NCBI GenBank assembly: GCA_964655995.1
Contig: CAZZPK010000002.1
Coordinates: forward strand, 1-64,000
Direction of reading: 5' to 3'
DNA: 64,000 bases
From: JACPIA01 sp964655995
GTDB taxonomy: Bacteria; Patescibacteriota; Minisyncoccia; Phycocordibacterales; XYD1-FULL-46-19
A program made the position numbers and the translations under genes. Under the pieces are notes generated by a model, which saw only the letters and a list, made by a program, of their open reading frames with translations, had not been told where the DNA came from and did no database searches. Shown piece by piece: positions 41,601 to 49,909 of the stretch (its first letter is position 1; each line of letters starts with the position of its first letter).

Positions 41601-44521
41601 CTTACTATAGTGGTTTCAAACTCGGCCGATTGGCTGCCGTTGGTGCAGGAGAGGCGGTAAATCGGCGGAGCGACGACGATATCAATTTGGCCAGTGCCGA
41701 TGGTGGTTAGCGGTGTAAAGGTAAAGCGGTAAAGAGCAAAGTTGGCGCTCTGGTTAACGGCTGTGCGCAATTTTTCGACCACGGTGCTTACCGTATCTCC
41801 CTCGGTTATAGTAACGCTTGTCTCGCTGGGTGCTCCACCCGCCTCAAGCCGCAAGGTGATCACGTCGCCTGGAGCAATGTCACTCTCTTGGATTACCAGC
41901 GAGGCATTGCCTCTTAAATAGTCGGGCAAAATGGTTGGCACGGCGGTTAAATTGGCTACTGCGCTGCCCCTGGTGCGGGTAAAGGCAAAATTAAAAGTGA
42001 ATGGGAATTTGATGCTTAAGGAGCCGTAGCGCTCGACCTCCTCGCCTGGGCGCTTAAGCACTTGGATAACTCCGCTGGCCGTGCCGGCCGAGAGCCAAGG
42101 GTTGGCCGCCACACAGCGCTCGCCGATGATCAGCGACCAGTTAACGGTTGCGATATTGGGTGAGGTGCTGGCGGCGATGCTGGCTAAGCTGGGAGAGTTA
42201 AAGCGGATGCGGGCAGTTGGCGGGATATTGGACAGGAGCTCCCCGGGGTCCAGATTGGGCAAATTGAAACCCCCACCACCTCCGCCTCCACCCAGAATTC
42301 CCCCACCACCGCGATTAAGACGGAAGAGATTGGGGAAGCCGTTTGCGCTTGAGGCGCCGGGGGCATTAAGCGTTTGGATCAGCTCGGTGGTTGGCTCGGC
42401 GCCGCGGACCAAGTCGGTCAACTCGTCGGCATTAACTTGTTTTTGGATTCTGGCGGCATTTACCTCTTCGAGGTAAGCGGCCACGATGCGCCCAGGTGTT
42501 ACCACTATCTCTTCAACGCAATTATTATTTTGATCACGCTTGTTGCACTCAGTGATCGGCAGTACCCCCTGGCCGGCCACAAAGGTGTTAATCGCGTCTT
42601 GCTCGGCTCGTGAGATACGTTTGCTTTGAAGCGACAAATTGTTTAAGAGCGAGGAGTCAGGGTTGTTATTTTTAGTAATGTCATGGAATTTGAGAAAACG
42701 ATCCCAAAATGTCGCTGAATCCAATTGATTAGGGTTGCTGATGAGTTCTCGATACTCGCTTTGGCTTAAAGTGGAGGCGCGCGGGTCGGTCAACTCGTCA
42801 TTACGCAAAATTTGCAAGGTGCGCTGGCGGAAGGTGTCGTCAGAGCGCTCTAATTCGGCTAAATCAATTTCGCGTGCCTCCTCACGCTTGGATTTTATGA
42901 CTTCGCTGACACTTTTTACCAATTTATTTTTCTTAATAATCTGGACGGTTTGATTGCCGATCTTGTCTAGATTTTTAGCTGCTTGCTCAGAGGCTTTGCG
43001 GTCATCCACCAACTCCTTTTTTTGCTGATCGGCGGCGATTTTTTTAGCCGTCTCTACATCGGCGCAAGTTTTGTTTTGGAGATCCCTAATGGCGTCGGTG
43101 TCGACACTGATGTTGCTGGTCGGCTCCTCTTTGGTGGGCACGCTGGCAAAAGGTAAAATGTTGGTTACATTACTAACTGCGGTACTAAAAGCACCGGTAA
43201 TATTGGCGGTTAAGCGTTCCGACAGCTCGGTTATCGGTGCCAAGACTTGATCCATCATCTGGGTCAGCCCCTCGGAGAAAGGTTGGACCACGCTGTCGAC
43301 CAAGCCATCCATCGCCGAGGTAAAAGGCTCGGTAATGCTCTCGACCAAACCGCCGGTAATTTGGACAATCGGCTCGGTAATGAGATCGGTCATGCCGCTA
43401 ATAGCTGCGTTGATGGGGTTGGCTACTGCCGCCAAGGCGGTAGACATCGAGTCGGAGACCGCCTGAGAGATCGGAGCACTGATTTGGGCCACTACCTCAT
43501 TAATGGTGTCGTCTAAGCTGTCTAAGACGACATCGGATAAGTCATTACCTAAGTCGGCTAACTCGTTGCTTAAAGAGTCGGCGAGTTGGCTACTGGCGGT
43601 ATTTAATGAGTTTCTAAACTCAGGTTGGGAGAAGATGGCGCCCAATTGTTGCGACAAAATATCCTCCATCTGATCGGCCATCTCATCGCTAAATTGGCCA
43701 AAGGCCGGGTTATCCTCGATGGAGTTGCCCAAGAGGCCAATGGAACCGCTCAATAACTCGTCGCGGAAGCGGCCGGCATTACCGCGCAAAATTCCCAATT
43801 GATTGCGACCGCGGTCCGACAAATCCTCATCCTCCAAATCATCAATAGTCTCCTCGATTGCCTCATTAAACTCCTCTCCTAACTCCTCGCGAATATCGGC
43901 CGCCAAGCCGCCCTCCGGGTCGCGCAAAACTCCTTGTAAAATCCCTGGGCCCAAAGTGCGGAAGTCGTTGCTTAAAACTCGGGGCAGTTCCCGCTGGAGG
44001 CCGTTTAGTAAAATAATCGGCAATTGTTGCTGGATAATGGCCCCAATAATGTCCGGGCCAATATCGGCCGGGTCTACGCCCTGGTTGATTAGGCCGGCGA
44101 TTTGGCTGGTTAACTCGCGGGTGATGCCCTCGGTGACCACTTGATTAACCATCTCCGGCATGCGCTCGTTTAAAATACCTTGGAATTGCTCGGGTAATTG
44201 ATCAAGTAATGCTCCCTCGATGATCTCCGGCAAGCGCTCTTGGAGCATGCCCTGCAATTTGCCGGCCAAACCGTCAAAATATTTACTGCCCTCGCATTTT
44301 TGTTTGTCTTTACTGCGGGTTTGCTGTAATTGGCTGGATGCTTGGTTGCTACCGGAGCTATATCCCGTCAGATCATCTAATGGTGTCGGCTCTTGTCCAG
44401 GTAAAGGCGGCAAATCTTCCACTGTTACCTCTTGTCCCCAAACTAAAGCCGGTGTAATTAGTTGGATTACCAAAGAGATTAAAATAAAGCCAATTTTAAT
44501 TTTGTGGAGTAGTGGTGGCAT
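41597..44521 (-). CDS. Large secreted helical protein of the T4SS cluster
   Basis: The 974-aa protein has a signal peptide (FILISLVIQLITPALVWG), an N-terminal Cys region (KQKCEGSKYFDGLAGKL), then 400 residues of amphipathic helices with 11- and 15-residue-like recurrences (LPEIIEGALLDQLPEQFQGI; ISAPISQAVSDSMST; ITEPIVQITGGLVES). Residues about 490-700 are charged (KTCADVETAKKIAADQQKK), a Gly-rich hinge (GGGGILGGGGGGGG) follows, and the C-terminal part is Ig-like. I cannot name a family; position suggests an extracellular part of the secretion machine. Confidence 0.65.
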   Translation of the reverse strand: MPPLLHKIKIGFILISLVIQLITPALVWGQEVTVEDLPPLPGQEPTPLDDLTGYSSGSNQASSQLQQTRSKDKQKCEGSKYFDGLAGKLQGMLQERLPEIIEGALLDQLPEQFQGILNERMPEMVNQVVTEGITRELTSQIAGLINQGVDPADIGPDIIGAIIQQQLPIILLNGLQRELPRVLSNDFRTLGPGILQGVLRDPEGGLAADIREELGEEFNEAIEETIDDLEDEDLSDRGRNQLGILRGNAGRFRDELLSGSIGLLGNSIEDNPAFGQFSDEMADQMEDILSQQLGAIFSQPEFRNSLNTASSQLADSLSNELADLGNDLSDVVLDSLDDTINEVVAQISAPISQAVSDSMSTALAAVANPINAAISGMTDLITEPIVQITGGLVESITEPFTSAMDGLVDSVVQPFSEGLTQMMDQVLAPITELSERLTANITGAFSTAVSNVTNILPFASVPTKEEPTSNISVDTDAIRDLQNKTCADVETAKKIAADQQKKELVDDRKASEQAAKNLDKIGNQTVQIIKKNKLVKSVSEVIKSKREEAREIDLAELERSDDTFRQRTLQILRNDELTDPRASTLSQSEYRELISNPNQLDSATFWDRFLKFHDITKNNNPDSSLLNNLSLQSKRISRAEQDAINTFVAGQGVLPITECNKRDQNNNCVEEIVVTPGRIVAAYLEEVNAARIQKQVNADELTDLVRGAEPTTELIQTLNAPGASSANGFPNLFRLNRGGGGILGGGGGGGGFNLPNLDPGELLSNIPPTARIRFNSPSLASIAASTSPNIATVNWSLIIGERCVAANPWLSAGTASGVIQVLKRPGEEVERYGSLSIKFPFTFNFAFTRTRGSAVANLTAVPTILPDYLRGNASLVIQESDIAPGDVITLRLEAGGAPSETSVTITEGDTVSTVVEKLRTAVNQSANFALYRFTFTPLTTIGTGQIDIVVAPPIYRLSCTNGSQSAEFETTIVR

Positions 44522-45191
44522 TGTCTTCGGTTATAGTGATGTAAAAAATAATCCCCTCGCCCGGTTGGAAAGTGACTTTATACTCGGTAAAAAAGTCGTT
44601 AATTGCCTCCGACTTGCGGTAAAACGAGAGGGCGTAGCGGATGTAGCGATCGGCGCTCTCGAGAGCCAAAATCGGCTCATCAAGCACCTGAACCATATTG
44701 CCGGCCAAGTAGGCCAAGCGGCTGGTGTGGAAGAGGAGCGATAAGTGGAGCGCAACGGCCGGCTTAGGCACAGTAACAGCCAGCAGTTTGGTGGTAGCCT
44801 CTTGGTGTATGGCCTGGGCCTGCTTAATCGCCTCGAGGGAGGCGGCACTTTTTTGGCTAATCGCCTCATCCAAGGCGGCCAACTCACTGCCTCGCGGCGT
44901 AGCATAGGCTCGCAGGGCATCGGTTAGGGCCAAACCGTATTGCCTTAAAGTGGCGGCATCGGTTTTGGTGGTAACAATCAAATCCTTTTCAACAAATTCG
45001 CGCGGCAACAAGGCGGCGTCATATTGCTTCAAAGTCTTTTTTTGAGTAGCTACTTGGGCTACCAGCTCCTCGACCGGAGTAGTCGGCGCCGGCCCGGCCT
45101 CGCGGCCCAAATACCAAAGCACCCCGACTGCCGCCAGGATAATAATCAAAATTATAATCAGCGCTTTTTTGCTGGGTAAAAAATTAACCAT
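44496..45191 (-). CDS. Membrane-anchored helical protein, first gene of the T4SS cluster
   Basis: The 231-aa protein has an N-terminal anchor (ALIIILIIILAAVGVLWYL) and an all-helical extracytoplasmic domain with Lys/Gln/Ala-rich helices (VAQVATQKKTLKQYDAALL, QAIHQEATTKLLAVTV). It overlaps the start of the large secreted protein by 26 bp. No family is recognised. Since it leads the minus-strand cluster it may be a periplasmic-space tether. Confidence 0.6.
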   Translation of the reverse strand: MVNFLPSKKALIIILIIILAAVGVLWYLGREAGPAPTTPVEELVAQVATQKKTLKQYDAALLPREFVEKDLIVTTKTDAATLRQYGLALTDALRAYATPRGSELAALDEAISQKSAASLEAIKQAQAIHQEATTKLLAVTVPKPAVALHLSLLFHTSRLAYLAGNMVQVLDEPILALESADRYIRYALSFYRKSEAINDFFTEYKVTFQPGEGIIFYITITEDNATTTPQN

Positions 45192-45272
45192 ACACCGACT
45201 ACTCCACTCTCCATTATAATACGTTTTAAAGTAATTTAGCCCTTAAATTAAAGGATTTAGTGGATAAACTTG

Positions 45273-45281
45273 TGTTATAGT
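45273..45281 (+). promoter_or_regulatory. Extended -10 of the IPT/TIG protein gene
   Basis: TGTTATAGT ends 6 nt before ATG 45288 (leaderless). Confidence 0.65.
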
Positions 45282-45287
45282 GACGCT

Positions 45288-45902
45288 ATGAAGCGTCTTG
45301 TTGCTGTTACCACCCTCCTCTTTTTGTTATTGAGTACTACCAATAACGCTGAGGCGGCAACTGATCTCTCGGGCGAAATCACTCGATTAAAGGCTATTGT
45401 GGCTGATTTACAGCGCCAACTCAACGAGTTGTTAAATCGAGCGATTGAGCGAGCGGTATCAGGCGGTGGGGCCACCCAGGCCTCTCCCGCGCCGTCTCCG
45501 GGGGCTAATTTGCCAGTCCCCGTCCCCCAAATAGCCGGTTATCCGGCCGAGCCCAAGCGTTCAACCACAACGTTTATTGACAGTTTGGAGCCAAATACCG
45601 GTCCGGTGGGTACGGTGGTTACCATTAAAGGGCGCGGTTTTGCCACTAGCTCTTCTGGTAATACCATTTATGCCAGTTACCAGGTAATTAGAGGGGTAAA
45701 ATCCAAAGATGGTACCACGCTCACCTTTACCGTCTCGGCTTTTGACAACGACTTTGCCGGGCCTGATGTTTTTAAAAACCGCCCCGCCGGGCGCACGGTG
45801 CGCCTCCCGCTCATTGTGGCGGTAGAGAATAATACCGGCATTAGCAATGATATGATGTTTACAGTAACCTATCAGGCTCCAGTCTATGAACCGAGTATCT
45901 AA
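45288..45902 (+). CDS. Secreted protein with IPT/TIG domain
   Basis: The 204-aa protein has a signal peptide (MKRLVAVTTLLFLLLSTTNNAEA), a coiled coil (ITRLKAIVADLQRQLNELLNRAI), a Pro/Gly linker, and an IPT/TIG fold: FIDSLEPNTGPVGTVVTIKG and GRGFATSSSGNTIY. TIG domains are Ig-like modules of adhesins and surface proteins. ATG 45288 is chosen because it gives the signal peptide and follows the extended -10. It is divergent from the T4SS cluster and overlaps the next gene by 17 bp. Confidence 0.8.
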   Translation: MKRLVAVTTLLFLLLSTTNNAEAATDLSGEITRLKAIVADLQRQLNELLNRAIERAVSGGGATQASPAPSPGANLPVPVPQIAGYPAEPKRSTTTFIDSLEPNTGPVGTVVTIKGRGFATSSSGNTIYASYQVIRGVKSKDGTTLTFTVSAFDNDFAGPDVFKNRPAGRTVRLPLIVAVENNTGISNDMMFTVTYQAPVYEPSI

Positions 45903-46374
45903 AATAGCAATCATTGTTTTAATGTTAAGCGCTTTAATGGCGCCTAGCGCTTATGCGGTGGGTAATCCGGCTAATCTACTAGCTTCTAACTTTGGAGGTA
46001 GAATTTTATTTACCATTCCTTGTACTTGTAGTTTTAATCTAAAATTAATTTTAAGTCCTGCTTCACCAGCCTTACCAGATGAAGTTATTTTCCAACCTGG
46101 GGCTAGTATTTTATATCGTTATGGAATGCTGGTTCCTAGTGTGTGGGTTTTAGGAAGAACATTGGGGGCGTCTACTTGTTGGGTAGGTATTATCCCATTT
46201 TGTGTTCCTGTCCCTAATACAGCAGGTAGAACTGCTATCGCGGCTGGCGCTTTAAGTCCAGATAGGTACACGGGGGTATTTTCTAATTTAGGCGATCTTA
46301 CAGATACAGATATAAGATCATTTTTTCTAGTACCGATGATTCATATGGTCGGGACCTCATTGCCCGGGCTATAG
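45886..46374 (+). CDS. Secreted protein of unknown function
   Basis: The 162-aa protein has a signal peptide (MNRVSKIAIIVLMLSALMAPSAYA) and a Cys-containing body (RILFTIPCTCSFNLKLIL; STCWVGIIPFCVPVP), with four Cys that could form two disulfides. It is coupled by overlap to the IPT/TIG gene. Codon use is more A/T-rich than in its neighbours. The family is not recognised. The 3' end overlaps the convergent DUF192 gene by 34 bp. Confidence 0.6.
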   Translation: MNRVSKIAIIVLMLSALMAPSAYAVGNPANLLASNFGGRILFTIPCTCSFNLKLILSPASPALPDEVIFQPGASILYRYGMLVPSVWVLGRTLGASTCWVGIIPFCVPVPNTAGRTAIAAGALSPDRYTGVFSNLGDLTDTDIRSFFLVPMIHMVGTSLPGL

Positions 46375-46808
46375 AGCATTTTTGTGCCGGTGGCGATATT
46401 GTTTTGCGCTACCCAACCGGCATTCACTTCTAATACATATTGAGCCGGTTTTGGCGGGTAAAAAGAGATGGGATAAGTGCTCGGACTGATATTTTGACTC
46501 AACCCGATTACTTGCCAATTGCTATCGAGCCAAATAATGTCGATGGCAAAGCGCATATCTTTCATCCAAAAGCCGTAAGTTTTTGGCTCGTCAAAAATAA
46601 ATAACATTCCGGTATCCTCGGCTAATTTATCGCGGCCGGACAAGCCCTGCTGTCTTTTTAATTCCGTATCGGCGAGCTCGATTTTTATTTTAGTGTTATT
46701 AAAAATTAAATAAGCTTGAGGGGTTTGGGTGTTTTCCGGCCAAATTAAAATCGCTAATATTAAAACAATAATTGTGCCGGCAATTAAAATTATTTTTGGG
46801 CGAGACAT
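46341..46808 (-). CDS. DUF192 protein with membrane anchor
   Basis: A membrane anchor (IILIAGTIIVLILAILIW) is followed by a complete DUF192 domain: IKIELADTELKRQQGLSGRDKLAEDTGMLFIFDEP, YGFWMKDMRFAIDIIWLD, and PAQYVLEVNAGWV. Members occur widely but have no settled function. I use ATG 46808 (MSRPKII); an in-frame start two codons earlier is possible. The N-terminus overlaps rsmA by 19-25 bp. Confidence 0.88.
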   Translation of the reverse strand: MSRPKIILIAGTIIVLILAILIWPENTQTPQAYLIFNNTKIKIELADTELKRQQGLSGRDKLAEDTGMLFIFDEPKTYGFWMKDMRFAIDIIWLDSNWQVIGLSQNISPSTYPISFYPPKPAQYVLEVNAGWVAQNNIATGTKMLYSPGNEVPTI

Positions 46809-47563
46809 AACCATTTGGCAAATTCCACATCTTCCGGCCGGGCGTTTTGGTCAATGCCGCAGGTGGCCAATTGGGTTTTATACTCCGGTAAGGTGTTGGC
46901 CAGTTTTTTGCGCTTGCCGCCAAATGCCTGTTTGCTTAACTTAAAAAAGCGCTCCACATCAACGTTTTTGGGCGCAGGGCGGATGTTGTTAAATAGGACA
47001 ATCGCTGAGTCAACTTGAGGAGCGGGATTAAATAATTGTTTGGGCACGGTCGCAATGTATTCTGGATCGCAATACAATTTTACCGCCAGCGATAAAATAC
47101 TTTCTTTATTGTTGTGGCTGACAACCCGCTCCCCGACCTCTTTTTGTATTAATAATACAGCCAGGGTCGGCTGGTCAGAACTGTTTAAAAATAATTTGAT
47201 CAATTCCCCGGTTAAATAATACGGGATATTGGCGATCAATTTATAATTCCCACCTTTTAATTTAACGGGCAAATTATTTTTATAATACAAATCTAAAATA
47301 TCGCCCTCAATTAATTCCAACTGTCCAGTTTTAATTTCTGCCTCGAACTTTTTGGTCAAAATGGGAATCAGGCGCGTATCTTTCTCGACCGTTACCACTT
47401 TAGCTCCGGCGTTTAGCAGCACTTGAGTCAAACTGCCCTCACCGGGGCCTACTTCTAACACGGTTTCCCCCTCCTTGATCTCTCCCGTTTCCACCATCAA
47501 ATTAAGCACCTCTTGGTCATCCAAAAAGTGCTGCCCCAACGCCTTTTTCGCTTTTATTCCCAT
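46790..47563 (-). CDS. rsmA: 16S rRNA dimethyladenosine transferase
   Basis: RsmA (KsgA) dimethylates the two adjacent adenosines near the 3' end of 16S rRNA. The 257-aa protein shows KKALGQHFLDDQEVL, SAM motif I ETVLEVGPGEGSLTQ, the acidic VVTVEKDTRLI, motif IV ANIPYYLTGELI, QKEVGERV and the C-terminal helical domain (LSKQAFGGKRKKLANTL). All expected motifs are present. Confidence 0.96.
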   Translation of the reverse strand: MGIKAKKALGQHFLDDQEVLNLMVETGEIKEGETVLEVGPGEGSLTQVLLNAGAKVVTVEKDTRLIPILTKKFEAEIKTGQLELIEGDILDLYYKNNLPVKLKGGNYKLIANIPYYLTGELIKLFLNSSDQPTLAVLLIQKEVGERVVSHNNKESILSLAVKLYCDPEYIATVPKQLFNPAPQVDSAIVLFNNIRPAPKNVDVERFFKLSKQAFGGKRKKLANTLPEYKTQLATCGIDQNARPEDVEFAKWLCLAQK

Positions 47564-47576
47564 AGCGCTATCATAC

Positions 47577-49463
47577 TTAAAAATCGACGATACTCAAACG
47601 ATTGGTCTCGGCGGTGAGGAGGTGTGGGGGGATCTCGGAGAGGAATTCGGATGGGATATTAAAGCGGCGATTACCAAAAACAAGTCGCGTCTCGGCGTAG
47701 GAGAGATAGATTTTTTGCCGCGCGCGGGTAAGGGCCACGTAAAAGAGGCGGCGCTCCTCCTCTTCATCCCGCTCCTCGGTGCCGATCGGCGCGTGAGGGA
47801 AGAGGTCTTGTTCAAGTCCGGTAATAAACACGTAATCGAACTCCAACCCTTTGGCGGCGTGCACCGTCATTAACTTGACCCCGTTTACTTGGTCGTTGTC
47901 GTCGTCTTGGTCACTGGCCAGGGCGATATCGGCCAAGAGCATTAAAATGCCGTCCGGTCCGTGTGGGTCGTAAGCGGCGGCTACCGTGACCAACTCGCGC
48001 AAGTTCTCCAGGCGGTCAAGGTCGTCCTCACCCCCTTTTTTAAGTTCGGCCTCCAAGCCGGTTAACTGCAATACCTCTTTAATAATCGTCGAAGGCAGGC
48101 TGGTCTCGGTTAAATGCTTGATCTGGTCGAGCAGGAGATAAAATTGATCCACTTTTTGTCTAGTCGCTTTGGGTAGGGCGTCGGCCTCGCCGCTGGCCAA
48201 TTTGGCCAAAGTGGATTTGCCCAAGCCGCGCGCCGGCACATTGATAACCCGCTTAATACTTGCCCAGTCCTCGCGGTTAAGCGCTGCTTTGATAAAAGCA
48301 ACAACGTCTTTGATCTCTTTGCGCTCGTAAAAACGGGTGCCGAGCAAGGTGTAGGGAATGGTGTTTTTAATCAGTGCCTCCTCCAAAACTCGCGATTGGA
48401 AATTGGCCCGATACAAAATGGCCATTTCTTTATAGGGCACGCCCTGCTCGGCCAATCCCTCGATTATGGCGGCCAGGCCCAACGCCTCGTCAGCCTCGGT
48501 GGCGTAAGCGCTTAAGGTGATCGGCTCGCCCGCCTCGCCGCGGGTAAAAAGATTTTTGTCTTTGCGCTTTTTGTTGTTGGCAATGACGGCGTTGGCCGCT
48601 TCCAAAATCGTTTTAGTCGAGCGGTAATTCTCCTCCAAAATAATAGTGGTAACTCGGTCAAAGTCGCGCTCAAAGCGGAGCAAATTTTCAAAATCGGCGC
48701 CGCGCCAGCTGTAAATGGACTGGTCGATGTCGCCGACGACGCAAATATTTTGGGCCGGACCGGCCAGTTGGCGCGAGAGCTCGTATTGCAGGCCGTTGGT
48801 GTCCTGATACTCGTCGATATGTAAATGTGACCAGCGCTCCTGATAATGCTTCAAAATCTCCGGCTGGCGCTTGAACAAAATTGTAATTTTGAGCAATAAG
48901 TCGTCAAAGTCGAGCGCTTGCCGCTCTTTAAGTAGGGTCTCGTATTTTTCCCAGACCGGTTTGACCAGCTTGGGGAAAAAGTCATAGGCAGTCGGCTCGT
49001 AGTCGCTTAAGGTTAAACCGTCGCCTTTAGCCTTGGAGATGGCGCCCAAAAAACGTTTGGGCTCAAAGCGCTTGGGGTCGATGCTCAGCATCTGCAAAAT
49101 CTCCTTTAACACATCAAGCGAGTCGCCGCGGTCGTAGATGGAAAAAAAGCGCGGTACACCGATGGCGCCGCCGTGCTCACGCAAAATTCTCACTCCCAAG
49201 CCATGAAACGTTGTGGCCAGGGGCGCCGGCTGGTCGGCCGGGAGCAAGCGAGCGAGGCGCTCGCGGAGTTCGCGCGCCGCCTTATTAGTAAAAGTAATCG
49301 CTAAAATCGACTCCGGTGGTACACCCTGATTGATCAAATGCAGTATGCGGTGGGTGACCGTTTTGGTTTTGCCGGCACCAGCGCCGGCCAAAACCAAAAG
49401 TGGTCCCGCGGTGGCTAAGACTGCTCGGCGCTGGGCCTCGTTTAAAGTGTCTAAGTAATGCAC
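47577..49463 (-). CDS. pcrA: UvrD/PcrA-type superfamily 1 helicase
   Basis: The 628-aa 3'-5' DNA helicase has the Q motif (LNEAQRRAV), motif I AGAGAGKTKTVTHRI, Ia ITFTNKAARELRERL, motif II HIDEYQDTNGLQYEL, III VVGDIDQSIYSWRGADFENL, IV EENYRSTKTILEAAN, V VKLMTVHAAKGLEFDYVF and VI RRLFYVALTRARQKI. It is about 90 residues shorter than Bacillus PcrA, mainly by loss of the C-terminal extension. The start is GTG with no Shine-Dalgarno; TGATATAGT lies 6 nt before it. Confidence 0.94.
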   Translation of the reverse strand: MHYLDTLNEAQRRAVLATAGPLLVLAGAGAGKTKTVTHRILHLINQGVPPESILAITFTNKAARELRERLARLLPADQPAPLATTFHGLGVRILREHGGAIGVPRFFSIYDRGDSLDVLKEILQMLSIDPKRFEPKRFLGAISKAKGDGLTLSDYEPTAYDFFPKLVKPVWEKYETLLKERQALDFDDLLLKITILFKRQPEILKHYQERWSHLHIDEYQDTNGLQYELSRQLAGPAQNICVVGDIDQSIYSWRGADFENLLRFERDFDRVTTIILEENYRSTKTILEAANAVIANNKKRKDKNLFTRGEAGEPITLSAYATEADEALGLAAIIEGLAEQGVPYKEMAILYRANFQSRVLEEALIKNTIPYTLLGTRFYERKEIKDVVAFIKAALNREDWASIKRVINVPARGLGKSTLAKLASGEADALPKATRQKVDQFYLLLDQIKHLTETSLPSTIIKEVLQLTGLEAELKKGGEDDLDRLENLRELVTVAAAYDPHGPDGILMLLADIALASDQDDDNDQVNGVKLMTVHAAKGLEFDYVFITGLEQDLFPHAPIGTEERDEEEERRLFYVALTRARQKIYLSYAETRLVFGNRRFNIPSEFLSEIPPHLLTAETNRLSIVDF

Positions 49464-49510
49464 TCGCCTACTATATCATAGGCATTATCTGGTATAATAA
49501 AAAATAAATT
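49464..49510. promoter_or_regulatory. Divergent leaderless promoters, pcrA and the 49511 gene
   Basis: On - TGATATAGT (extended -10) ends 6 nt before the pcrA GTG. On + TGGTATAAT (about 49491-49499) lies about 11 nt before ATG 49511. Both are extended -10 elements with no Shine-Dalgarno downstream. Confidence 0.65.
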
Positions 49511-49906
49511 ATGGCTGAAGCGATTAATCCATCTTTGGAGTTTGACCAGGAGCTCTCGGAGCTGGCCGGACGCATTGAGGCGGCGCGCGCCGAGCGGGAA
49601 AAAGAGGCGGGGCTTGAGTCGGAGGTGGAGCGGGAGACGATTGGCCGCGCTTTGAGCGAGCTGGTGACCGATGAGTCCAAAGCGGTGAAGCCGGAGCGCT
49701 CGCCAGCCGCCCCAACCACGAGCTATCTTAACACTGTTCGTGGCGCCGAGGCGCAATTGATTAATGAGCTGATCGCCCAAGTGCCGGTCCAAGGACTTAA
49801 AAAAACCATCAGTCGCGTGGCTGATAATCCCGCTTTGCTTGATATGTTCCACGATGCCTTGGTGGACTTTTTATACGAGGAGCTTAAACAACGCAATTTG
49901 ATCTAA
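49511..49906 (+). CDS. Unknown protein upstream of the VirD4-like ATPase
   Basis: The 131-aa soluble protein is helical with many charged residues (FDQELSELAGRIEAARAEREKEAGLESE) and a C-terminal segment AQVPVQGLKKTISRVADNPALLDMFHDALVDFLYEELK. It is 3 bp upstream of the VirD4-like gene and in the same operon, so it may be an adaptor for that ATPase. No family is recognised. Confidence 0.6.
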   Translation: MAEAINPSLEFDQELSELAGRIEAARAEREKEAGLESEVERETIGRALSELVTDESKAVKPERSPAAPTTSYLNTVRGAEAQLINELIAQVPVQGLKKTISRVADNPALLDMFHDALVDFLYEELKQRNLI

Positions 49907-49909
49907 ATT

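Noticed and set aside
42260..42310. Gly-codon tract as a microsatellite
   Set aside because: It is short and in frame, encoding a Gly-rich hinge in the large secreted protein.
47577..49463. Possible frame break in pcrA from my own count of positions near 49441-49510
   Set aside because: The protein reads continuously with all helicase motifs. I attribute the one-base disagreement to my counting of an A-run near 49500.
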